Positions 1-11,200 of a DNA stretch of 64,000 nucleotides are shown here, in pieces. The notes under the pieces are model-generated. The model was not told the origin of the DNA and searched no databases. It worked only from the letters and a program-made list of their open reading frames with translations. Origin of the DNA: Ochromonas danica (lineage: Eukaryota; Sar; Chrysophyceae; Chromulinales; Chromulinaceae). The number at the start of each line of letters is the position of its first letter. Positions within the stretch are counted from its first letter, which is position 1. Made by a program: the position numbers and the translations under genes. The stretch is from NCBI GenBank assembly GCA_015146655.1, contig VKHL01000114.1, forward strand, positions 1-64,000, written 5' to 3'.

Positions 1-75
1 TTCGTAGACCCTGTGTTTATGCTGGGCCAGTCTTCGTCTTCTGGCTTTGCTTCCTATCGTCAAGGACAGCGCTAG
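1..75 (+). CDS. Partial: last 24 codons of a second Sec7 ArfGEF copy
   Basis: The first 75 bases read FVDPVFMLGQ...RQGQR and a TAG stop, running off the left edge of the window. They match base for base, synonymous sites included, the reverse complement of 14162-14236, the 3' end of the Sec7 ArfGEF gene. Identity covers 77 bases and stops two bases after the stop codon. So either a second, inverted copy of that gene lies to the left, or only its end was copied. The downstream sequence here is unrelated to that beyond 14162. Confidence 0.6.
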   Translation, partial: FVDPVFMLGQSSSSGFASYRQGQR

Positions 76-505
76 GATACTTCATGTGCTGAGGTGTGAT
101 GGGTGGGGGCACATCGTTAGTCGTTGTGGTTAGGAGGCTGGGTTGCTTTCATTGTTCGTAGATTTCGTAATGCTCTACGTTAAACGGTAGTAATGCCATG
201 ATTCGTTGATTGTAGGTTTTAAATCGTTTCTATCATATGAAATTGTGTTTTCATCTTCACATCACAAATGCTAGCGGGGTGGAGTACTTGATGTGGATAG
301 ATTGGTACTTCTCATCATGGCAATGTCCTTCAAGTCTCAGTCCTTAATTTCAATGGCTAGATAGATAAATGAAGAAGAGAATCATCATCACGATTTAGTC
401 AGATTAAGTTTTAACTGGATGGTTGATAGCCAAGGAAAGCAAACAGCAACAAAAATGAGCGGGTAAAGAAGTGGTAGACTAGTTGATTGCATTGTGATCA
501 TCAGA
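76..505. other. Intergenic, no gene seen
   Basis: This is the 3' flank of the partial Sec7 copy and of the TMCO4-like gene, which converge here. No long reading frame, RNA gene or repeat was recognised. Confidence 0.5.
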
Positions 506-2680
506 TCAGCCAATGACAACGGAAGGAGAGCTGGAAGGTTGAAGCAAATTTAGTCGTGCAAGAATGTCTTGCATTCTTCTTCCATAGTCTGTGTGGCTCT
601 TGACGATGTCTGTGAAGTCAACATTCTCCACTTCACGCACAACATCTGTGGAAATAGGACATATACCCGCTACGGTGAAGTTGAAACGTTGATAACGATA
701 GAGTAAACCTAGTATGAGGTCATGATTGGAATATCCATTGATAAGCCTTCCACCCACTACTCGGCGCACTTGTGACCAAGAGCGAGAAGTCGCACTAACG
801 GGAGCACCAAGAAGAATCACATCCTGCACCAATCCCTGCAAATCCACAGCATTTTGAACTTCCCAAGAGGAAGTTTGAGGCTCCAATTTGACTTCTCCTT
901 CATCATCAGGCACTTCTTTCTCAATTGTGTCCGATTCTCCTGGCGGACGCTCAGGTGATGGTGCAGATGGCTTCGATCCAGTCAGCCAAGCCAACTTGCT
1001 CTTCACGAAAGATTGCTTTTGTTCTACTCGAACCACATTATCCTGTGCAGCAGGATTGGCTTCTGCTCTTGGTGTACCAGGTTCTGACTCCACACGCTCA
1101 TCACCGGAGGAAAATGTTTGAAAATCGGTCTGCAAAGGTTGATTTTGTTTGGCACTGCTCGAGAAATCGTTTGGATTGCTTGAAGCTTTCCTTTTAGTCA
1201 TTGTATCTAATACGCGTGCGAGCTCTCTGAGACAAGAGAAAATCACTCGAGCTCCCATCGAATAACCACAAAGTGTAACGGGACGATTTCCATAACTGCG
1301 CGCAAGCAATGCCTACCAAAGTGATATCAAAGTCATTCATTATGAAAACATCCTCACTAGACGATAACAAATCATCATCATGCTTACATGAGCCAATTCG
1401 ATTCCTGCTTGATCTGCGCGTTCAACAGCGATGGTCCATAAATTGTCAATAACATCTGTCATTTTGATCTGACAACAATCGAAGCAGTGATTAGAGGTGA
1501 TCAATAACGATCAATTAATTGGACTATACTATACTATACTATATATCACACTGTCTTACCAGAAAGACTGGCCACAGCACGGCAGCAGCAAGTGATGTGA
1601 ACACAGTGGCAGCAAGAATATTCTAACAGAGACACCAGCCGTCACTTCACATCAAAGAGAACAAAACAACAACCATTCAGTCATCATACCTGCACTGCTG
1701 AAGAAGAAAGCTTGGCAGCCATGCTCACCAAGGAACTGCCCAAATCCTTTTGCAAACGTGTCTCCCAACGAAGAAGATACAATTCATAAGCCTCGCTGAT
1801 TTCCAGATTACGCCATTGCCTATGAAATGAACAAAAGAGAGCGAATTACACCATCAACTACTACTAGAATGCAACAGAGCCTTACCAATAAACAGGACGT
1901 TCTGGAGCAACGGATGCATCGATTAGAGCACTTTCGATCTCGTAATCCTTGGCCGTGATGATTCCAGGCGGTACAGAGGATTCACCCACAGTCTCAACAG
2001 CATGCTTTCCATCTTCTTCTTCATCGTCATCGTTGTCCTGCAGAGTGTTCAACGTGTGATTGCCTGCGCTGGTTGACTGTGAGACAAGAGAAGCCAATGT
2101 TTCATAGCCAAAGTCTGTTGTTTCTTCTGTAGCTGCAGCTTGCACACCACTTTTCCCATCTGTGTTTGTCTCTTCTAAACCAAACTCATCCAGTTTGGAA
2201 GCTTTCGCTCCACCTTTCTCCTTCCCCTTCCCAGTCATAAACCGCATATTGAAGAATCCTTTGGAATGCGCCTGATCGTCAAGTTCTTCAAGGATATTGC
2301 TCACTCCACGTAAGGTGATCTCACTGGGTGTAATGTGTACAGGAGGAGCGATTAAGTTGCCGTTGTCTCTTGGGTCGAAGCCAGTGCTTCTCATCAACTG
2401 CAAACAACAGAATCAGATCAGATTGTGAACAAATAGGTCAATCAACAACGACGACAACAACAAGCAATACCTCGTCGAAGAGTTGATCTTGATGAAGTTC
2501 ATAATCTTCAATCTCTTCAGCAGCTTTTTCAATTCTCTCTGGCGCATGCATCTGATAGAAACGTATTAGACGCTCTTGGAAAGACAAAATCTCAGGCAAA
2601 ACACCAAAAGCTCGCTTGTAATCTTCATCATTTTCCATCCATCCAGACACCATGATCATGATTGCCATTTGACCCTTTAG

Positions 2681-2759
<79 letters not shown>

Positions 2760-3810
2760 TGCCATATTGTTAGTCTTAATATGATCAGATACAATTAGAG
2801 TGGAGGAGCATTTCTGTTTAAACAAACCTTCTTCTCTGAGTGTAACTCGAATTCAAACTCAGATACCCCACGTGTTCTTTTCATCATTTTATATCCAGCA
2901 AGACCTGCTCCAGTACTGCCAAAGATAGCAGCGACAGTAGTGACCTGAAAGAGTGCCAAACAGCCAAGACAACGACAAACACCATCAGCTGTTAGACTCA
3001 TGGTAGTATTCAATACGAGGTGAACTCACACTGACGGCAGCAGCAGCTGAAGTGCCTCCCATGACAAGAAGAGCACCAGCTAAAGCAGGAGCAGCAAGTC
3101 CTCCAGTCACTGCCAAGACCGCGCCAGCACCCAATGAGACTGCCCCTATCTTGGCATATCTATTTCAACACACAGCACAATACAACCACCACACCACACC
3201 ATACCATACCATATATCATTATCATCACATTCTACTATTAGACTATGATCATCTCTAACCTGATCATCTTTTCTCGTTGTGTTAACACTTTCTTACGATG
3301 TAAGATAGTATTAATAACTTTCTCATGTTCATGTATATAGATTGCTAATTGTTTTTCAATGAAAACAAAATCATTAGATGGAATTCCTAAACTACCCGCT
3401 AGATTACGAATAAGTGCTCTACCACGTCCATCATATTTATTATAAGATAGTAGAGATAAGATCAGACGCATGATGACTTCAACACGTTGTAAAGAAGATA
3501 AATGTAAACTATTGAGAAAGACATCAACAGAATCTTTGCTTGGCTGACAAGTTGTTGGGAGAAGAGAGAGATACGCTTGGAGGTATTTATCTTCAACATG
3601 GAGGTCTTGTTGTAAAGCAATTAAGACTTCCATAGCCCAGCTTTCATCCAGCACCACACCGCTATCGTCTTCTGCACCTCCACTACCACCACCAGCAGAA
3701 GCAACAATTGACAAGGAAGATGATGTTTGAGAGAAATCAGGAGGAACATGAAGAACGACAAGAGCGAGTAAGGAAGCTCGTTCGTTTAGATAGGTACATT
3801 TCTTGAACAT
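506..3810 (-). CDS. TMCO4: TMCO4-like DUF726 alpha/beta hydrolase membrane protein
   Basis: Nine exons join in frame: 3810-3260, 3159-3030, 2944-2828, 2674-2471, 2397-1886, 1819-1690, 1622-1560, 1468-1388 and 1312-506, giving 864 residues. The order matches human TMCO4: an N-terminal helical part, Gly/Ala-rich membrane segments in exons 2-3 with TGYKMMK-like GLAGYKMMKR, a short hydrophobic exon 7, then TDVIDNLW and the hydrolase elbow GYSMGAR. Further on come VILLGAPV, INGYSNHD and VENVDFTDIV, all family hallmarks. Acidic or Ser-rich inserts in exons 5 and 9 make it longer than the human protein. The family is placed in Golgi/ER membranes; its substrate is not known. All introns are GT-AG. 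The only long simple repeat, (AAC)n, sits in intron 3. Start is the first ATG of the open exon 1. Confidence 0.9.
2681..2759. repeat. (AAC)n microsatellite in TMCO4-like intron 3
   Basis: About 26 uninterrupted AAC triplets. On the coding (minus) strand this is (GTT)n, ending a few bases before the acceptor CTAAAG, so it lies where a polypyrimidine tract would be. Confidence 0.95.
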
Positions 3811-4299
3811 GATTTCTTCTTCTTGTTAGTAATAGACTAGGACAGCAAAGCTATTAATTGATTTAATTCGATGATTTAATTTAATTCTTCTTCTCGGTGT
3901 TGTTGTTTCCCAACACAAGCAATCTCCCCTCTCAACAAACATCGACTTTGCCAATAGTGAGAAAATGAGACTTTTAGAATAGAAAGCAGGATAGGTGGAG
4001 CAGAAGTAAGCAAAATTGGTTTGAAAGTCGCCTACAACACTGGAATAAGTCGCATAATGGAGATGAGATACTGCTGTATTGTTGTCAATTCCTCAATATT
4101 GTGATCTATTCGAATAATAATAATAACAATAAATTAAAAAATAAATAAATTAGGAAATAATTTTAGTTTAATTTCACTTTGATTTTTGATATTCTCAGTA
4201 CCTAGGATAATAAGCAGGAGATAATTTATAATTTATAATTTATTATTATTATATTATTTTTTATTGTGTAAAACAGACGACTGTCATTCATTCATTATC

Positions 4300-4788
4300 A
4301 TGAATAACAATAATAATAATAACAATAATAATAATGGTAATAGTAACGGTGATGGTGGTGAAGTGACGGTGGAGAAGAGGAAGCGAGGACGTCCCAAGAA
4401 GGTAAAGAACGGCACAACAGAGAAGACAGCGACTCCTTCGCCAGAGACTGCGGCTGCTAATGGGCAGAAGAGGAAGCGAGGACGTCCTCCAAAGGATCCC
4501 GTGGCCAACGAGTTGAAGAAGCAGCGCAAAGTGCCTGGAAGGAAAAGAGGTCGACCTAAGAAGAATGAGTCTGTGGTTGAAGAGAAACAGCAGGAAGAAG
4601 ACGATGATGAAGATGAAGGACATGATGAAGAGACAGAATCTGGTGAGAAAGAAGACGAAAAACAACAATCATCACCAAAACAACAACAAGCTGAAACACA
4701 ATCACCACTAAAACAACGAGAACAATATGAAACTCCACCAAGAGGAGAAACAGAAGCAGAAGATGATAAGAAAGGTTGGAGACATTAG
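4300..4788 (+). CDS. AT-hook DNA-binding protein with acidic tail
   Basis: A single-exon frame of 162 codons from the ATG at 4300. After a short Asn-rich start it holds three AT-hook cores, KRKRGRPKK, KRKRGRPPK and RKRGRPKK, spaced by about 30 residues. The C-terminal half is Glu/Asp/Gln-rich. AT hooks bind the minor groove of AT-rich DNA, as in HMGA proteins, so a chromatin role is expected; the exact role is unknown. An in-frame TTG at 4264 was not used because no ATG lies upstream. It is divergent from the TMCO4-like gene (489 bp between starts), in very AT-rich flanking DNA. Confidence 0.75.
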   Translation: MNNNNNNNNNNNGNSNGDGGEVTVEKRKRGRPKKVKNGTTEKTATPSPETAAANGQKRKRGRPPKDPVANELKKQRKVPGRKRGRPKKNESVVEEKQQEEDDDEDEGHDEETESGEKEDEKQQSSPKQQQAETQSPLKQREQYETPPRGETEAEDDKKGWRH

Positions 4789-4888
4789 ACTAGTTTACTG
4801 TCTGACGTGTGTGACTTGATCATCATCTGTGTTGTTCCATGTGCTGTATTTGCTTTGTCTGTGTAGCAGAGAAAAGCGTCGATGATGA

Positions 4889-5366
4889 TCATGCTGCTGC
4901 TCCTTCTGAAGCTCCTTGAGATTGCCAGAAGACTTCTTCTTCCCTCAGGCTTATTCTCAATCGGAGGTCCTCGTCTTCACTGCTTTCCTCTCTTCGCTTC
5001 CTTTTGCATGCTAAGTGTAGTTTAGTAGAATCCTTGTTGTGGATTGGATGATGAAGATTGCTCCAGCTGACGGGATTGTTGCGTGTTTGACAGTTGGCAC
5101 GTTGTGCCGGGTTGTTGTTGTTAATGTAAAATATGTAATAAATATGCGTGGACCTTGTTGAAAGATCACTCTGACCACATAGAGCGATATACAATACAAA
5201 GCTAATGCTATCGAAGGAGAAACTACATTCTGTGGAGAGACAGCTGCTCTTCTTTGGGCTCGCCGTCATAGTCTTCCTAAAAAAGTGGTGAACTCTTGGT
5301 GGATGGCTTCTCTGCCATTTCCGTCACACGAAGATTATGAGAAGTTCGTTGGATGGGACTAAAGAC
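4889..5366 (-). pseudogene. Diverged relative of the 652-bp repeat unit's reading frame
   Basis: On the minus strand this reads VVSPSIALALYCISLYVVRV, clearly related to VISPWIAFAMYCISLFVVRM in the adjacent tandem units. The related stretch begins after a CACAG in both. Upstream, EDYDGE parallels EETDESD of the units. The frames do not run together into one protein, and the part nearer 4889 (KRKRREESSEDED, then an acidic tail) has no counterpart in the units. I read it as an older, decayed or rearranged member of the same family. No known domain was recognised. Confidence 0.45.
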
Positions 5367-7640
5367 TATCCATGGAAGGTGGCCTGACGATAACAGAAAC
5401 AATTGAAGTCAGAGAAAGCGAAGCCAAACACAGGGAAGGAGATGTGCATCACAGTGTGGTAAGACAGGAAGTAGACTACTACTACTATTGCTGTATATCA
5501 GAGTATATCGGGCAAGTTTCATTGTTCAAGCGTCAGCGATCCACCTGAACACCATTATCTGCCCAAAGTATATATCGTTACAAGTCAACAATCTCAGACG
5601 TGGTGATTTGAGGCGAATGACACCTTTCGGTGCCATCCCACCACAAACCAGACGAATCTGCGATTCCCTTTAGAACGAAAAACAGCACACACAAAGCAAA
5701 CACCAAGTACCAAACACACAAGGAGAAAACGTAGTTGACCCTTTATTCTCCTCACCTTAATATAAGGCAATCCATCGCAAAACGCTGGATGTGTCATTGC
5801 CTCCTCCAATATGCGTGGATGTTGGAACATCATTCTGACAACAAAGAGGGAAATACAGTACATGGCAAATGCTATCCAAGGAGAAATAACACCCTGTGCG
5901 GATGAGAAGGCATTATTGTTCAACCCGGCACATCTGATTCATCAGTTTCCTCTTCAACACTATGAACACCTGCGCTTTTCATTAAATACCACTGCCTCGC
6001 AAGATCAATCATAGGTCATATCCATGGAAGGTGGCCTGACGATAACAGAAACAATTGAAGTCAGAGAAAGCGAAGCCAAACACAGGGAAGGAGATGTGCA
6101 TCACAGTGTGGTAAGACAGGAAGTAGACTACTACTACTATTGCTGTATATCAGAGTATATCGGGCAAGTTTCATTGTTCAAGCGTCAGCGATCCACCTGA
6201 ACACCATTATCTGCCCAAAGTATATATCGTTACAAGTCAACAATCTCAGACGTGGTGATTTGAGGCGAATGACACCTTTCGGTGCCATCCCACCACAAAC
6301 CAGACGAATCTGCGATTCCCTTTAGAACGAAAAACAGCACACACAAAGCAAACACCAAGTACCAAACACACAAGGAGAAAACGTAGTTGACCCTTTATTC
6401 TCCTCACCTTAATATAAGGCAATCCATCGCAAAACGCTGGATGTGTCATTGCCTCCTCCAATATGCGTGGATGTTGGAACATCATTCTGACAACAAAGAG
6501 GGAAATACAGTACATGGCAAATGCTATCCAAGGAGAAATAACACCCTGTGCGGATGAGAAGGCATTATTGTTCAACCCGGCACATCTGATTCATCAGTTT
6601 CCTCTTCAACACTATGAACACCTGCGCTTTTCATTAAATACCACTGCCTCGCAAGATCAATCATAGGTCATATCCATGGAAGGTGGCCTGACGATAACAG
6701 AAACAATTGAAGTCAGAGAAAGCGAAGCCAAACACAGGGAAGGAGATGTGCATCACAGTGTGGTAAGACAGGAAGTAGACTACTACTACTATTGCTGTAT
6801 ATCAGAGTATATCGGGCAAGTTTCATTGTTCAAGCGTCAGCGATCCACCTGAACACCATTATCTGCCCAAAGTATATATCGTTACAAGTCAACAATCTCA
6901 GACGTGGTGATTTGAGGCGAATGACACCTTTCGGTGCCATCCCACCACAAACCAGACGAATCTGCGATTCCCTTTAGAACGAAAAACAGCACACACAAAG
7001 CAAACACCAAGTACCAAACACACAAGGAGAAAACGTAGTTGACCCTTTATTCTCCTCACCTTAATATAAGGCAATCCATCGCAAAACGCTGGATGTGTCA
7101 TTGCCTCCTCCAATATGCGTGGATGTTGGAACATCATTCTGACAACAAAGAGGGAAATACAGTACATGGCAAATGCTATCCAAGGAGAAATAACACCCTG
7201 TGCGGATGAGAAGGCATTATTGTTCAACCCGGCACATCTGATTCATCAGTTTCCTCTTCAACACTATGAACACCTGCGCTTTTCATTAAATACCACTGCC
7301 TCGCAAGATCAATCATAGGTCATATCCATGGAAGGTGGCCTGACGATAACAGAAACAATTGAAGTCAGAGAAAGCGAAGCCAAACACAGGGAAGGAGATG
7401 TGCATCACAGTGTGGTAAGACAGGAAGTAGACTACTACTACTATTGCTGTATATCAGAGTATATCGGGCAAGTTTCATTGTTCAAGCGTCAGCGATCCAC
7501 CTGAACACCATTATCTGCCCAAAGTATATATCGTTACAAGTCAACAATCTCAGACGTGGTGATTTGAGGCGAATGACACCTTTCGGTGCCATCCCACCAC
7601 AAACCAGACGAATCTGCGATTCCCTTTAGAACGAAAAACA
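5367..7640. repeat. Tandem array of 652-bp units (three full, one partial)
   Basis: Units are 5367-6018, 6019-6670 and 6671-7322, then 7323-7640 of a fourth. Every landmark recurs at exactly +652 and I found no difference between copies. Past 7640 the sequence stays related (CACCTTAATAT near 7726) but diverged, to about 7780. So an old copy at each end flanks recently amplified or homogenised middle copies. Each unit holds one minus-strand candidate gene, described separately. Confidence 0.93.
5578..6012 (-). CDS. Candidate small membrane protein, one per 652-bp unit
   Basis: In each full unit a minus-strand exon reads VISPWIAFAMYCISLFVVRM and ends PYIK at a good donor (5755, GTGAGG). After an 87-bp intron ending CTAAAG a second exon (5667-5578) runs 29 codons to a stop: GIADSSGLWWDG... 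The first part has one hydrophobic helix. The true start is unclear: a frame from MIDLARQWYLMKSAG (about 6012) leads toward it but joins only through a 38-bp putative intron. Copies in the next two units lie at +652 and +1304. The family is not recognised, and it could be a decaying gene carried by the repeat. Confidence 0.3.
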
Positions 7641-8248
7641 ACAAAACACACAAAGCAAACACCAAGTACCAAGCAACAAACACAAAAACACCAGGAGAAA
7701 ATATAGTCAAGTCTATTTTTTCCTCACCTTAATATTAGGTTGCAAAACTCTGAACATATCCACACATCTGATTCGCACTTCTGGTTGTGTTTGGCATCAA
7801 ACCATTATTAGTTATTTTCCATGAAGACTTAGACACGTGGCAAAGACTGTATGAAACAGTCAGTCAGTCAGTTGGTCAATGCCACCTCTTCAGTGCTCAC
7901 TTCGTTGTTTTAGAGTCGATGCCCATGTCATTCTGCCGGGAGCACCTCGGACTTTGTGTTGGGAGCATTGCCGCCGTGGTGGCCATCCACTGTGCTGAGC
8001 TGTGGTGACTTTCTTCCTTCGTAAAGAAGAGTTTAAAGTATGAAATAGTGAGATTGCCTCGTCACCGCCTGGTACAGTTTGGGACCAAATGGTTAGGTAG
8101 AGAAAGAGAGGAAGACTTCTTAAATGAAGGTGGAGGTTGTCAGGTCAAACTGCTGTAGTCATCATATTCTAATTCTTACAAGCTTTTGTGAGATATTACT
8201 ATTTGACTGTCTTGAAATTGTTGAGTGAACTGCTTTTGTTATTTGACA
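7641..8248. other. Array tail and upstream region of the ABC transporter
   Basis: The first ~140 bases are a diverged continuation of the 652-bp unit. The rest, up to the ATG at 8249, holds no frame with family resemblance. It should contain the promoter of the ABC transporter gene, but no clear TATA element was identified. Confidence 0.4.
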
Positions 8249-11200
8249 ATGTCGTCAGCAAAGGATGAATCCGTTGCAACGGAAGGGGGTTGTCCTTCTG
8301 TTGTTGCTGGGCTTGACTCTGCTGTGATCGAGAAGAAAGATACTGATGGTTCTTCAGAGAAAGTGAATGATATTGAAAAGCAGCAAGCTATCTCAGCCAC
8401 TGAGCCATTGCCTTCTAACCCAAACTGGTTGCAGGACGGCGACATTGGAGCCTTAAGAAACATGTTGCAACAACGAACTTATCTTTATCGAGGCTTTGAT
8501 ATTCCAGTTGAATTCCATAACCTTGCCTTCACTATGAAGGTCGATATGGAGCGCAGGATCCCGACAGTCTTAACAATGCTTTCTTCGATGGTGTGTTGGT
8601 GGCAACACTTTCAAGAGAAGAAGACTGTGCATATCCTAGCTAACGCTACAGGTCGCATTCCTGCCAGGAAGATGACCTTGCTTATTGGTCCCCCGGGTGC
8701 TGGAAAGTCAGGTAAGCTTGTTATCTAACATGTTCCTTGTATGATGTTGTTGGCTTTGCTAACTGAACTGCTTTTGATGTGGTTTTGTTCCAGTCCTACT
8801 CCAAGCACTTTCTGGAAGACTCTATCCTGCTGGCAACTCCAGTCTTAGCGGAGATGTCTTCTATGGAGGAGATAGCATTAAATCTGGTAAATTCAGAGTC
8901 AGCAAAGTCTCTGACTACATCGAGCAGGTCGACAGACATGATGGCTGCTTGACTGTTGAAGAGACGTTGAAATTTGCTTGGCAATGCACTTCTGGTGGTA
9001 GCCACAGCTATGCCGAGGCTCGTGACGAACAAGCAGCAGAAATTCTCAATCAAGAAGACCCTCACTTCACCAAAATTCATAATATTTTGGCTGTTTTAGG
9101 ACTGTTGGAATGTAAAGACACTGTTGTAGGCAATGCAATGATTCGTGGAGTTAGTGGAGGACAAAAGCGTCGTGTCAGTGTTGGTGAGATGCTTGTGTGC
9201 CCACGACCGGTAAGTAATGCTAGATACCTTATGATCCTATTGACCTGCTCAGCTGATGATACGAACTTATGTGATACATAATAGATCAAATTCATGGACT
9301 GCATTTCCAATGGACTTGACACGTCCACAGCGGTTGATATTCTAACTGCTCTTAGAGAACTAACTAATTGCATGGGAATGACCACTTTAATCAGCCTTCT
9401 ACAGGTAAGAATTAGTAATGTGATGTGATATGATGTGTTGATTGTGATGTGCTTAATTGAACTTGATTGAATGATGTACAGCCTCCTCCAGATATCTTCG
9501 CTTTATTCGATGAAATCATTCTGTTAAGTGAGGGACATATAATCTATCATGGTAAGACATGTTGTTTGTTATGTCATGATGCCATGTCATTCTTTCCTTA
9601 TTGTTGCTTAATAATGTAATGTGTATTGATTCAATGTGTTTCCTTGAAACAGGTCCTCGTGATCAGATCATGTCCTATTTCGAGAACTTAGGCTATACCT
9701 GTCCAGACCATGTCGATGAGGCGGACTTTCTGCAAGAATTACCAACTTCAGAAGGAAAGAGATATATTACCTCTCCCAATGCTCCTTCCACTCCTGCTGC
9801 CCTCGCTGAGGCCTGGCAGAAATCCAAACTCTACCAGCAAATGGTCTCCGAGCTAAGCTGTGGATCACAATGTAATCAACCACAAAATGATGCGAAAATG
9901 GAGAAACGTGTATGGGAAGCAGATTATCTAGAAGCCTATGCTGGTTCTTTGTGGTATTACTTTGTCGTCTGTATTCAACGACAATTCAAAATGATCTTTC
10001 GTAATACTGCCTTTGTCAAAGCTCGTATTGGACAAAGTCTTTTAGTTGGTGCTATTGCAGGGTCAGTCTTCAATAATATCAGCACTACAGATTTCAATAC
10101 GATGAATGGCTTTCTCTTCTTTATTACCTTCTCTACAGCTATTAGTAATATCTCAGCTGTGCCTGTGATTTATGGGCAAAAGAGTGTCTTCTATAAGCAA
10201 CAAGATGCTGGATTCTTTCCTACCATAACCTTTGTTGTCTCACAGGCATTAGCTTTTGTTCCTCTTCAACTCATTGAGAGTATTCTATTTGGTACGATTG
10301 TCTACTGGTCAGCTGCATTGTCTGATGATGAGAGAGGATCCAGATTCCTCACGTATGTCTTACTCAACTTTATCTTTGCTGTCTGCTTTAGTCAGATCTT
10401 TCGTCTGATTTCGACTATCTTTGCTGATATGACTACCGCATTACCATTAGGAGGTATCTTTATTGTGATGAATGTCTTATTTAGTGGGTTTATTCAACCT
10501 AAGAATGTCATTAGTGATGGTTGGATTTGGTTCTATTGGATCTGTCCATTAGCTTGGGCACTTAAAGCAGTCACTGTCAATGAATACAAAGCTCCTGATT
10601 ATGATTTCTTAACATGCACAGATTCGTCTTGTACCTCAAAGCAGCGCTATGGTGATTTCCTTCTTGACCAATATGGTAACCCTACAGATGAGAAATACAT
10701 TTGGTACTCATTGGCTGTATTGATTGGAGAATTGTTCTTCTTGATGTTCTTGACCTATCTTGGCTTGGAATTCTATCGTTCTATTCCTACACCACCTCCA
10801 CCGCTTCGTGAAGAAGATAATCATCCAATTGTTCTTCAACAACAACCACAAGCACAACAAACACAAAGTGGTCGTAATAACTATAAGAAGGTTATTGTTG
10901 GTGTCACTGATGAAGACCTTGAAGCTAACAATGAACAACAACAAGAACAGCAACAAGAGAAAACTGCTGCCATTCCTTCCACACCACAAGGCTATGAAGC
11001 AGTCAATGCTAAGACAACAACAGATGTTGATCAACTGGCTTATGACCCTTTATCCTTTGCTTTCCGAGACATCAGCTATACCGTCACTCTTCCTAATGGT
11101 GAGGATAAGCAACTGTTAGATCATGTGACAGGTTACTTTGCACCAGGCAAAGTAACTGCTTTAATGGGAGCGTCAGGTGCAGGCAAGACCACCTTGTTGG

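Noticed and set aside
2438-2825. Poly-Val and poly-Cys frames
   Set aside because: They read through the (AAC)n repeat of a TMCO4-like intron; the real exon starts after the acceptor at 2675.
5488-5673. Plus-strand 61-codon frame repeated in each 652-bp unit
   Set aside because: It has no family resemblance; the minus strand carries the hydrophobic exon shared with the diverged flanking copy.
8225-8248. Upstream GTG/TTG starts for several genes (e.g. 4264, 8225, 21539, 32105, 51037)
   Set aside because: Eukaryotic nuclear genes rarely start on these; a good ATG follows in frame in each case.
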